Source of the DNA: Cycas panzhihuaensis
Lineage: Eukaryota > Cycadophyta
Direction of reading: 5' to 3'
Length of the DNA stretch: 64,000 bases
NCBI GenBank assembly: GCA_023213395.1
Contig: CM041465.1
Location: forward strand, 177,203,741 to 177,267,740
Notes under the pieces: generated by a model
What the model was told of the DNA's origin: nothing
Database searches by the model: none
Seen by the model: only the letters and a program-made list of their open reading frames with translations
In this document: piece by piece, positions 22,733 to 34,066 of the stretch
How positions within the stretch are numbered: the stretch's first letter is position 1
Layout: every line of letters begins with the position of its first letter
Made by a program: the position numbers and the translations under genes

Positions 22733-23749
22733 TGGAAGAATAAAAATGACAGAAAATAATAATGCACAAATGAAAACAAACTAATAGACACTGGGATCAT
22801 AATGATAACCTTAAGGTACCTTAGATTAACACAAAAATACTATTATAACAACATGAAGATATGATACATTAAGTGTGTATTTATAATACACAACTTGATT
22901 ATGTGTGGGACCCATTATTAAAATAGAAATAAACTATAAACTAGATCTATGTTTCAAGCCATATTAATTCAAAAAAATTGAGGTCATTTAGATACATGTA
23001 ATAATAGTTATGCCTTTTTCAATATGGGTTACAATTAGGGTTTTTAAGGATTATAGTAATACCAGTTACTAAAATGTTGATAAATTTTTACTCTAATATC
23101 TAATAGATATAAAACCACTTTAAACATAAAGTAAATATCAAGATACACAACTTAAAAAATAATTTAAGGTCAATTGGATACCTGTAGCCAAAGTTATGGA
23201 TATTTGAAGTTGTATTAGTAGATTTTAGACCCCAAAGGTAATGACTGATAATAGGCTAAAACTAAATTCCCTATAATATTTATACTTTCACTTCAAAACC
23301 TAGTATAACCACTAAAAATATATCAAATTAGGCTAGTTAACTCAAATTTAGGATTATTTTTTTGAAATTATTTCATTTATACTTCCAAAAATGAACTACA
23401 AATGGTACTCAAATATTTTATTCCTCACTCTTAGGGTTAGGGTTTCTATATTAAACCCTATATGAGCTGGCATAATACATTGTAGATAATTGCCAAATAG
23501 GCTTTAAAGAGCCACCTCCACATAACACTAATAAATGACTTACAATGTACCTTGTTTTTATCATGGCTTTGATACTATGTAGAAAAATGAAATTAATAGA
23601 AAATAATAATTTATATATGAAAATAAATAAATAGATACCAAAATCATAATAGTACGCTTAAGGTACCTATAATTAACACTAGAATAATATTATAACAACA
23701 CGATGATATGATACATTAAGTGTGTATTTATGTGAGAAACCCACCAAAA
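22733..23749 (-). mobile_element. TRIM-like short LTR retroelement (or tandem LTR unit)
   Basis: Two direct repeats, about 22,733-22,917 and 23,578-23,749, share blocks such as CTTAAGGTACCT, CTATTATAACAACA and GATACATTAAGTGTGTATTT. Each begins TGT and ends near ACCCA. Immediately left of both lies a minus-strand sequence close to the initiator-Met primer-binding site (TAGTATCAAAGCC at the inner copy). The ~660 bp between them has no coding capacity. The size and layout fit a terminal-repeat retrotransposon in miniature on the minus strand. A PBS next to both repeats suggests a tandem array rather than a single unit. Confidence 0.6.
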
Positions 23750-24200
23750 AATACCAACATCATAATAATATTAATTTGTATAATTGTGCATTATAACTTT
23801 GCCTTAAGAAGTGTGAACCAAACTTTTCTAACAAGTAAGACATTAAAGAGAAAAAACCCATTTATAAGTAATTTAAAGAAAGACTAGTTGATATATGTGA
23901 ACTGAGTAAGGATGAGTATTTTTCTAAATAACATGAAAAATAATCAAGCACAGAGTCAATGTATTACATAAACTGAAAGGAGATAACAACTATAAATTCA
24001 AATCTTATTATACATTCTTTTATTTCTTTTGGTATTTTTATACTCCCTTTAGAATTTCCACTTTATATAAAATTAGAAAATATTAGATTTCCTACTTGTC
24101 AAGAATTATTAGCTAATATAAAGTCTACACTAATCAAGTCAAACCTCTTTATAGATGAAGTCATGATCCCTCTTAAGATTATAGACCCTTCTTCACTCCA
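23750..24200. other. Unassigned AT-rich interval
   Basis: No open frame, repeat or domain recognised in either strand. Confidence 0.4.
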
Positions 24201-26975
24201 TATCATGATTTGACCCCTAAGATATAACCAAACAAAAGCATCCTTCTTATCATTATATTATTCCTTTTTCTCTCATTATTTTCTACTCTATTTATCTTCT
24301 AGCTTAGTCAACATACATTCTTCTTGTTATGTTTCATTTTCTTCTTTCTTGTTTTTTTTATCTTCTAATTTGTCTCATAACCCACATTATCATCCTTATC
24401 CTTTATCACACAATTTATTTAAACTTGTGATTATAATATCCCACATTTACTTTTCATTTCCTACACTCAAACCTATACTTATAATATCTTATGCTCACAT
24501 TTCTTTTCCTACAAGCCTTCATTACATGTCCTTATTTAAACTATTAATCCACACAATCTACTTATCATATCATTTCTCTCTAATTTCCTATCCTTCCCTT
24601 ATCAACCTTCCATATATATTACTCCTAAATTTTGTTTATAACCTATATCATTCTTATCTTCTATCACCCATATTTCAATTTTTACTACTCATATTTGTCT
24701 TTCATCTTTTCCCTCATGTCCCATCCCTTATTCTTCTATTAAACCTCCACATATGTTATTTCCTATTCTCACTCACAACACATATCATCTTACCTTCTAT
24801 CATCCTTACTTTAATTTTTGTTTCCCACACATCTCCATTACATGCTTTTATCTAAACTAATTATCCATATAGAATTCTTTCGTTTCCTCCCATCTCTTAT
24901 ATCTTATTCTTTGACTAGTCCTTTATATATGATATCCCTTAGTCAAGCTCCTAACCTATATCATTTTTAACCTTCATCACCCACACTTTATTTTTTAATT
25001 CACACATATCTCTCTCATAAGCACCTATATGAAATACTTATCCTTCTTCCTCTAACCTTGCACATCCCTCATCTCTCTATCTTGTCTATCAACTACATTA
25101 TCATCCTTACCCTCTATTATCCCATCAACCCTTTTAATAATTCACACTTAATTTTCACATCATATATACTTTCCTCATATGCTTCTATGCAAACCATTTA
25201 TCAATACCATGCATAATATACTTCCTACTTCTTATTCCTCTCTAACTAACCGCTCACACTCCTTATCTCCAAATCTCACTTATAAGTTATATTATCATCA
25301 AGCTTAACATCATCCTTTATAACTATTTACACTTAATCTCCACTTCCTCCATATCCTCTCTTAAGTCTTTATCTAAACCACTCACCTATATATAACTACT
25401 CTCATATTTTTTATTCCTTACTCTTTATTCATGCTAGCTAACTCAATCTTTTCTTACCATATACCTTTCTCCTATGTCCTAATCTATGCCTTTTGATCAT
25501 ATAGAATTCCTATTATATTCCTCATTTATTGTTCCTTATCTATACCTACCAACTCATTACTTCCCATCCAAGTTATCTTCCTTCTTTAACAGAAAATTTA
25601 TATGGTTATAATATGATAGTAGAATAATGAATCTTGATGGAATGAATCCAAAACTCATAGGTACTAGGATATATTAAATGTAAGGTAATGATAACATCCT
25701 TATCCTTCATCACCCTAACTTCAATTTTTACTCTATATATTATCTTTCTTATTTATATAAATGCTTATCTTTTCCCTAATCTCTCACCCCTTATCCTTCT
25801 ATTAGCACTTTAAATATGTTATTCCCTAATCTTACTCATAACACATATCATCCCTACCTTCTATCATCTATACTTTGATTTTTGTTTCCCACATATCTCT
25901 CTTACATGAATTTATCTAGACTAATTATCTATATAGAATTCTTTTTAATCCTCCCATCTCTTATACCTTATTCTTTTACTAACCATTTATATATGATATT
26001 TCTTAGTTTTGTTCATAATCTATATTATTTTAACCTCAATCACCTAAACTTCAATTTTTAATTCCCATTTATCTCTCTCATATAGGCCTATCTAAACTGC
26101 TTATCTACATGAAATCCTATCATATCACCTGTACCTCAATCCTTACCCTTCTTCCTCTAACCTTACACATCCCTCACCTCTGTATCTTACCCATTGACTA
26201 CCTTATCATCCTTACCCTCTCTTATCCCATCAACCCTCATAATAATTCACACTTAATTTTCACATTCCATACACTCTCCTCATTCTCTTATATCTAATCC
26301 ACTTACTAATATATTATGCATAATATACTCCTGACTTCTTATTCCTCTCTAACCAGCCCTTCACACTCTTATCTCCTAATCTCACTTATAAGTTACATTA
26401 TCATCATCGTTACCATCATCCTCCATAACTATTCACACTCAATCTTTACTTCCTCCATATCACTCTCCTAAGTCTCTATCTAAACCACTTACCCACATAT
26501 AACTACTCTCATATTTTTTACTCCTCATTCCTTATTCAAGCTAACTAACTCAATCTTTGCTTACCACATACCCTTCTCTTATGTTCTCATCTATACTATT
26601 TACTCATGTAGAATTCCTATTATATTCCTCATTTCTTCTCCCTTATCTATGCCTACCAACTCATTCCATCCCATCCAAGTTATCTTCCTTCTTGAAGGGC
26701 AAATTTCCATGGTTATAATATGAAAGTAGAATACTAAATCTTGATGGGTGAATCCAAAACTCATATGTCCTAGGATCTACCAAGTCAAAGGTCTGATATA
26801 AAGGTTATCAAGGTAATAACATTTATATAAGGAAAAGATATATACGACACATCTAAAAAATAACATAAATATAGCAAGAGCTCTTATGATATTTTGGTTT
26901 TAGTAGGCAGTGAACCAAATAAGTACACCACCTTCCTCATACTTTTTGGGTGAAGAATCTTGAGAGTTGGGAGAA
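24200..26975 (+). repeat. Long G-poor pyrimidine tract with a ~1.1-kb direct duplication
   Basis: The plus strand is dominated by C, T and A with very few G. Two long direct copies are visible, about 24,640-25,680 and 25,685-26,790. Both contain TCCTCTCTAAC, TCATATTTTTTA, GAATTCCTATTATATTCCTC and the same ending (GGTTATAATATG, then AATCCAAAACTCATA). Inside, shorter motifs (CATCACCCACACTT, ATCTCTCTCATA, ATCTAAACTA) recur at irregular spacing of under 200 bp. Open frames here are composition artefacts. It may be the non-coding interior of a LARD-type LTR element ending at 27,370. Confidence 0.7.
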
Positions 26976-27370
26976 TGTTAAAGTTTCAAATAAGAGAAGA
27001 AAACAAGATCATGGAATAATCTTTAAGAATAAATCATAACATGATCATTAAGAAACATCGAATATGATCAAAAGGTATAAGGAATTCAAAGGGTATTAAA
27101 TAATACATCAAGATATTCCAACATTACATGTGGAAATCCTAATCTATTAAAGAGAAATTAGTATTTTATTAATATTATTAGAATCTAATTTTATTATTAT
27201 AATAAGGGAGTTAGTATTTTTTATAGTAAATTAATATTTTAATATTTATATAAAGTTAGTTTTTTTAAGGGTCCTAATTTTATGCCTATATAAAGAGGCC
27301 CTAAAATTCATTATATGTAATCTTGATCTTATTTGGTTTAATCCAATTATTTTGGCACTTGGTGCTTACA
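26976..27370 (+). repeat. LTR-like sequence following a polypurine tract
   Basis: It starts TGTTAAAG directly after the purine run GTTGGGAGAA, ends GGTGCTTACA, and has a TATA-like TATATAAAGAGGCC at about 27,290. Gypsy-B integrase coding abuts its right end, so an insertion edge lies at 27,370/27,371. I found no matching 5' LTR upstream, and the flanking 5-mers differ (GAGAA and AACAA). Confidence 0.5.
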
Positions 27371-27700
27371 AACAATTTGTCCATTCAACTTTATTTATGG
27401 ATGGTACATTATACTTATATGTAATTGGGTGCCTACTAGTTGAAATAGTTTAGACTAGAATTTACATATAGACTTTAGGTCTTGATTACTGATAATTATT
27501 TAAGGGAACCTATATAGGTGATGGATTGACTTTAAGAATAAGTCAACAACTTAAGGGTAGATATTGTATTATGTAGTGGAATAAAATATGTATATTTTGT
27601 TAAGTAATCCATGATAACCAAAATAGCATCTTTACCTATAAATTTAAGTAGTCTTATAATAAAATCTATATTGATATCTATCTATTTGTGGTTCAAAATT
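27371..27700 (-). pseudogene. Gypsy-B integrase core, left piece
   Basis: Minus-strand reading gives a NIDFIIRLLKFIGKDAILVI segment followed by MDYLTKYTYFIPL (27,680-27,570), then LFQLVGTQLHISIMYHP (about 27,440-27,390). These are the conserved Ty3/gypsy integrase core strands. The frame has several stops. Confidence 0.75.
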
Positions 27701-28055
27701 TATTAATGTGGCAGTTAATTATTAAGCCACTTAGTTAATATTAATGTGGTTTAATTAAGTGAAAAGGTGCAAAGCCAAAAGGTGTGACTTATTCAGAGGG
27801 TCACAACCCTAATCAAGTGACATCTCTTGGGAGAATATAAATGCCTTGAGGCCTTGTATATTCAACATTCAAGATCATTGTATCAATCCATTATGCAATA
27901 ATCAAGTGATCCATCAAAGGATCCTTTTGTGGTGAGTTTTCCCACGTAAATCCTATGTACTGTGAATCTATTTTCTGTCTGTATATTTACTTGCTATGTA
28001 TAGTAAAAGATTCTATAGTTGGGAACATTCGCGTATGATTTCATGTTCTCAAATA
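27701..28055 (+). repeat. Copia-2 5' LTR
   Basis: Starts TATTAATGTG (the 3' copy has TGTTAATGTG) and ends TTCTCAAATA. It shares GTGAAAAGGTGC, TTGGGAGAATATAAATGCCT and GATCCATCAAAGGATCC with the 3' LTR. The last contains the palindrome GGATCCTTTTG/CAAAGGATCC. The copies look roughly 90% identical by eye. Confidence 0.9.
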
Positions 28056-29625
28056 TGGTATAAAATTTGTAGGGTCCTACACAACTAAGGCTTGGCATTG
28101 AGCGGAGTGGTATGATCGTTGGTTGCTGGGTAATGCCGTCTAACCCAAGATGAGTCTTGAGGGTCTATCAACCCCAACAACATGCAAAAGTAGGCACATT
28201 ATATCAGTGGAGGTTGAAGTAGTGAATATCACTATTCAACAAAATATAAGGGTTATTAGAGTCAATATTCTGGCATGAAGTCCACATTTGTGGTTAGAGT
28301 TGGCTCGTTGGGGCCATCTGAAGCCGGTTGAAAGTTTATTACAAAGATTGATACCTACAGAGCACGTCTTGATGGTGACACGATGACTTTAAGAATAGCC
28401 ATTTATATACACAAGTAAGTTGGTCATTTTCTCACTCAAATCACTATAAAATTCAAAAAAAGAGAAGCTTTCTTTGGTGTTGCCTACATCCAGTCTGTGT
28501 AAGGGAGAGATTGGAGCCTTCTTGGACAGTTTTTTAGCCCTCTACACTAAGATTAGGTGAAGTATCTAGTAGTATAAAGCATCCTCCAAGTGTATTTTTG
28601 AGTTGTAGTGCTTTGTATGTGGAGTTTTAACCTCTCCCCTTGGCTAAAAACACTTTTTTGAGCCTGTATTTGCATACTAGAAGTTAACAGGGCTATTTGG
28701 GAGATTTGTGTGTATTAAAGAAGCTCTATGCAACATTTTGGAGATTGTTGGCCCATGTAGAGGCAGTTTTGACCTCTTTAAGAGCCAACTGAGTGCTTTC
28801 TTATGGTGGTTATGTGTGTCTGGAGACTAACAGGGTGTTTTTTCCTTTAATTGAGCAACTTGTTTCTGGGCTGGGCTATTTCCTGCATCAATTGAGTATG
28901 GCTGGGTGCTTCTCTCTATGGTTTCCTCTTCTAGGAGGTGGTAGGACTATATTTAGGCTATGAAACAACCATTCAAAGAGCTTGAATCCTTTATAACTAG
29001 CCATTGTATAGGTTTATATCTCAGCATCTGTGTCTTCTCTCTTTACCCTATGTGACTCTCTAATACATTCTTTTATTGATTTGTTGCTAAGTCAAAACCT
29101 TAGCAATATTATAAATCTATTCTATTGTTGATTTAAAGTACATAGAGCATGTTATAAGGGGCGGCTGTTTATAAAAAGTCATACTTTTTGGGAATATACC
29201 TTTTGGCATATTCCCCTTAAAGTAAAAATATAAAAAGACCCGTGTATATCTTTGTTATATGGTATTCTACCTATTGTGAAGTTATTTGAAGCATTTTTCA
29301 TCTATTTTGAGAGTGGATCAAGGAGATTTTATGTGTTTTTGACTCGGAGACTGTGCACTTTAGCCATGTGGAACCATCCTTTGTTCTAGAGCACATGTTT
29401 TTTAATCATTGTTAGTGTCAATTATGACATTTAATGGCTATTTAAGGTCGTTTATTGATGGTTAAGGAGGCATAAATAATTGGTGGCTCACTTAACATGG
29501 GTATAATCCATATTGGGTGCCTTTGGAAGTATGCTCTTGAGGTAGAGGAGGATAAGCGTGTATTTTATCCTACAAACATTTATTTTTGGTGGTATTTAAC
29601 CCATATTGAAGCTTGTTTCTTGAGA
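28056..29625 (+). other. Copia-2 leader
   Basis: About 1.57 kb between the primer-binding site and the gag start, with no recognisable coding. It is less AT-rich than its surroundings. The length is unusual for copia but no nested terminal repeats were seen. Confidence 0.5.
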
Positions 29626-32600
29626 TGGAGTGCATTATTCCCAAAGTTATCTTTAATGGTAATAATTTTAGCAAGTGGAAGGCCAATATGGAACTGATTC
29701 TGATGGTGAACCAACTCTAGGGAATCACTAAGGCGAAAGTAGATGCGATTCCATTAGACCATAAGGAGAATATTCATCTTGAAGAAAAGTAATTTATGGC
29801 TGTGGGACTGTTGAAACTATCACTGGTGCCAGATTAGAGAGTATTGGTTCATAATCTTGATGAACCGGCAAAGATATGGAGAAAACTATATGATACATTT
29901 GAAAAGAAGCAGAGGAATAGATGTTTGGCAATGATGTTGGAATTACTCAACTCGCATATGAAGCATGAGAATAACATCAACTCCTACCTTAATAATATTA
30001 CTGACTTAAAGAATATTCTAGAGGAACTGAAGCCAAACTCAATCGATGATATGTTTCTATTCGTAATAATCATGTCAAAATTGTCAGCTGCCTTTGCCAT
30101 ATTCTAGACCATTTGTGGTAGAGATGAAGTGATGGAAGCATAGACATTTGATGGGCTTAAAAACCTAATTCTAGCAGAGGATGCTAAGCTCAAACATAAT
30201 GGTCTGTTTGGAGGTTCAGGTTCAAGTCAGGCCTTAGCCATGAAAACTTAGAGGAAGGAGGCCCCTAAGGAGGAGAAGATCATACAGCAGTCAGGAGAAA
30301 GTTCTCAAGACAAAAAGAACTTTAATGGGAAATGCAATTACTACAAGAAGGATAGTCACTGCAAGAAGAACAGTTGGTTCAAGTATCGTGACAAGCACAA
30401 AGTTAACCAGGATGACAAAGGGAAGAATATTACTGCTCATTGCGTCTGAGTAAAATCCTTATCAGCCAAATTCAATTAGAGAGATTATTGGGTGCTTGAC
30501 TCTAGAGTACAGAAGTATATTTCTTAACAGAGACAAAACTTTGATACAATAACTTCAAATTAGAGTGGTGCTTAGATTGTCCTTAGTGATGCTTACATCC
30601 TACCAGTAAAAGGTATAGGCAAAGTTTCCATTGCGGGAGGTAAGTTTACTGGGGTGTATTATGCACAGAAGATGCAGTTGAACCTTCTTTTAGCCCAGGA
30701 GATCTACAAACAAGGTATGAAGGTAGAGCTCTATGATGACAAATGCATAATTAAGGATCTGAAATAAAACTTTGCTGCCATAGCTACTGGGAAAGCCAGG
30801 GACAACTTCTAGGTATTTGAAAAGTTTCAGTCTTAGAAGAAGTCCTACACCTTTGTTACTAGTGTGGATGACGTGAGTAAGTTATGGTACAATTGCCTCA
30901 ATCACCTTAATTATAGGAGTATTACACTATTGAAGAGGTTGAAGATGGTGGAAGGATTGTTGTCGATTACCTACTCAAATGGTGTGTGCAAAGGGTGTAT
31001 GTATGGCAAGCACCACCGCTACCCTTTTGCTCGAGATAATGCATGGAGAGCCAAGGAGAAGTTAGAGCTTGTACATTCAAATCTAAAGGACCCTCTTCCT
31101 AACCCTTTGATATCTAGAGCCCATTATACCCTTGTATTTATGGATGACTACACCAGGAAGGCCTGGATTTACTTTCTCAAGAATGAGTCAGTCATGTTTG
31201 ATCACTTTCGTAAATGGAAAGCGATGCTTGAAAACAAATGTGATAAGAAAATAAAGTCATTAAGAAGTAATAATGGCAAGGAGTATAACAATAATGCATT
31301 TAATTAGTTCTACCATGATCATGGTATAAAGCAAGAATTAATAGTCCTATATACCCCACAATAGAACAAAGTTGCTGAAAGAAAGAACTGTACCATGATG
31401 GAAATGGTGAGGTGTATGGTGCATGCTCAAAACCTACCACCAAAGTTCTGGGTAGAAGCTATGGAAACTACTATTTATATTTTGAACTGGGCATCCACTC
31501 AAGCAGTTTACAATATGACCCCTGAAGAGAAATTGACCAATTATAAACTTGTCATTAGCAATTTAAGAATATTTGGGTGTATTGTGTATGCTCACATCCC
31601 AAATGATACTCAAAAGAAGCTGGATTAGAAAAGTCTAAAGTGCATATTCATGGGGTATTACACAAAGAACAAATCCTATAGACTATGGGATCCATAGGGG
31701 AAAAAGATTATGGTTAGTTAGGGTGTAAAATTCGATGAGACATCGACGTATCATGCTGACCAATCATCAAAGGAGATTTTTTACCCCCCCTTATTCCTAT
31801 TCCCAGATTCATCAAGTGAAGCAGACAATGAGCCAGTTGCTAAAACACCTGAGGAAGTAGGATCGAGTGGGACGAGTAATAGTGAGGAGCCGTTGCGAGT
31901 TGAAGTACCTCCAGCAATGGGTTCTTCAATACCTTTATTGGTCAGGAAGACTATCTAAGATTTTGATGTTGCGATGCAAACCTTAACTAATGATCGAAGA
32001 ACACGAAGCCAACATGCTAGTCAAACTTTGCTAATAGACACCAATGACTCTAGTGATCCTAATTTGTTTGATGAAGTGAAAGGAGATCCAAGATGGAGAG
32101 CTGCAATGGAGGAGGAGTATAGTTCTCTCCTAAAGAATGACACATGGGATTTAGTTCCACTACCTTTAATAAAGAATCTTATAGGATGCAAGTGGGTCTA
32201 TAAAACAAAGTTCTACTCTAATGGAGAGGTGGACAAGTTTAAGGCCAAACTTGTTACGTAGGGATTCAAGTAGAAAGAAGGAATCAACTATGAGGAGGCA
32301 TTTACACCAGTCTCCAGAATGACAATGGTCTGTTTGTTGATTTCCTTAGCATCAACTTATGGTTGGGAGTTACATTAGATGGATGTAAAGTCCACATTCC
32401 TTAATAGAGATCTAAAGGAGGAGATTTACATATCACAACCTCTAGGATTCATTAAGGATATCCAGGAGCATCTTGTGTGTTGTTTGAAGAAGTTAATCTA
32501 TGGCTTGAAACAAGCACCTCATGCTTAGTATGAAAAGATGGATATGAAGTTGAAAGCTGAAGGTTTTGAGATTTCTGAACTTGACCTGAATCTATATGTG

Positions 32601-33630
32601 AAGAGAAGAGGGACTTCAATAGTAGCTTACATGGTGTATGTGGATGATTTGGTCATTGACTGTAATTATGGCAAGGCTATTGCTAAAGTCAAATCCAATA
32701 TGGGAGCTTCGTTTGATATGACAGACCTTAGAAGACTTCACTACTTCTTGGGCATTCAAGTCAAGTAGATGGATAACAGGATTGTGTTACTATAGTCTTA
32801 ATATATGAAGAACTTACTGGAGAAATTTAGAATGCAAAATTATAAACTAGTTGCAACACCATGTGTAAAAGGCACTAAGTTATAGAAGGATATGGCCAAG
32901 CCCTCTATAAATGGCATAAAGTATCGCTAATTGGTAGGGAGTCTGATCTATTTGACTCATGCCCGTGCTGATATCATATATGCTTTCAGGTTGGTTTCCT
33001 GCTATATGCAGAATCCTGAGGAACCTCATTTAGTTAGAGCAAAGCAAATTCTGAAGTATTTAAAGGGGACTATCAACCTTGGTCTCGAATACCATCGAGG
33101 TAAAGAGATATAATTGCATGGCTATATGGATGTTGATTGAGGAGGAGATTTTGATAATTAGAAGTCCATTACTTGATACATGTTTGGAGTTGACAATAGA
33201 TTTATTTTGTGGCAGTCAAAAAAGCAGTAGGTAGTGGCACTCTCTTTTATAGAGATAGAATATCAAGGACTCAACACGGGTGTAGAGGAAGCTATATGGT
33301 TGCAAGGTCTATTGGAGTTTCTTAGAGTTTCAAATAGACATCCAATTATCTTTATTGATAACCAAAGTACCATTTGTCTATCAAAGAATCTAGGGTTTCA
33401 TGCATATACAGAGCACATTGAGATTTAGTAGTATTATATTCATGAATAGATAAAATCAGGGAAGCTGTAGGTTGACTATTATTTGAGTGAATTCCAGATT
33501 GTAGATGTGTTCACCAAACCTCTCACTGAAGATCAATTTACAAAAATGCATACTAGACTTGGACTCACTAATATTATCCTTGAGGAGGGATGTATCGACA
33601 AGGATAAAGAAGCTGTAGGATAATCCCAAC
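29626..33630 (+). pseudogene. Copia-2 gag-pol
   Basis: The conceptual start MECIIPKVIFNGNNFSKWK at 29,626 is a typical copia gag. It is followed by gag to about 30,330 and a zinc-knuckle remnant CNYYKKDSHCKK (about 30,334-30,370) with one Cys changed to Tyr. Next come protease (WVLDSRV, about 30,488), pre-integrase (LNHLNYRS, then CKGCMYGKHH) and integrase (HSNLKDPL, MDDYTRKAW, and AERKN with the catalytic Glu near 31,380; the second Asp site reads RSNNGKE). Reverse transcriptase follows (32,070-32,770, YVDDLVI intact at about 32,636) and RNase H (32,930-33,430). Most stops are TAG/TAA at Gln-like sites. Confidence 0.88.
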
Positions 33631-33689
33631 CTTCGTGATAACATAACTGTTGTAGTTGCCTGGCTCCCTACATTCACATTAAGGGGGGA

Positions 33690-34061
33690 TGTTAATGTGA
33701 CAGTTAATTATTAAGCTACTTAGTTAATATTAATGTGATTTAATTAAGTGAAAAGGTGCGAAGCCAAAAGGTGTGACTTGTTCAAAGGGTCACAACCTTA
33801 ATCACATGACACCTCTTGGGAGAATATAAATGCCTTGAGGCCTTTTATATTCAACATTCAAGTTCATTGTATCAATCCATTGTGTAATAATTAAGTGATC
33901 CATCAAAGGATCCTTTTGTGGTAGGGTTTTTTTCTGAAAGGGTTTTCCTATATAAATCCTGTATATTGTGCATTTATTTTCTGTGTGTATATTTGCTTGC
34001 TGTGTATGGTAAAAGATTCTGTGGTTGGGAACATTCATGTATGATTTCATGTTCCCGAACA
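33690..34061 (+). repeat. Copia-2 3' LTR
   Basis: Directly after the polypurine tract. It starts TGTTAATGTG and ends CCCGAACA, and is followed by AAATT. It carries a ~14-bp insertion around TTTTTTTCTGAAAGG relative to the 5' copy. Confidence 0.9.
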
Positions 34062-34066
34062 AAATT

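Larger units (their letters stand above)
27701..34061 (+). mobile_element. Copia-2: near-complete Ty1/copia retrotransposon
   Basis: LTRs 27,701-28,055 and 33,690-34,061, primer-binding-site-like TGGTATAAAATTT at 28,056, polypurine tract AAGGGGGGA ending at 33,689, and perfect target duplications AAATT at 27,696-27,700 and 34,062-34,066. The gag-pol order is complete: gag, zinc knuckle, protease, pre-integrase, integrase, reverse transcriptase, RNase H. It is inserted in Gypsy-B integrase. It is younger than its host, since one long frame can still be followed, but it has about 35-40 stops and is inactive. Confidence 0.93.

Noticed and set aside
24349-24855. 168-codon plus-strand open frame (and a smaller one at 26,109-26,297)
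   Set aside because: It lies in the G-poor pyrimidine tract, where stop codons are under-represented by composition. The protein is a Ser/Leu/Ile/His-rich string with no domain, and the sequence is part of a direct repeat.
29626-33630. Possible reassigned stop codons (TAG/TAA read as Gln)
   Set aside because: The pattern looks like recoding, but other inactivating changes (lost catalytic Asp, frameshifts, deletions) coexist, LINE-3 uses normal Gln codons, and plant nuclei use the standard code. Deamination explains it better.
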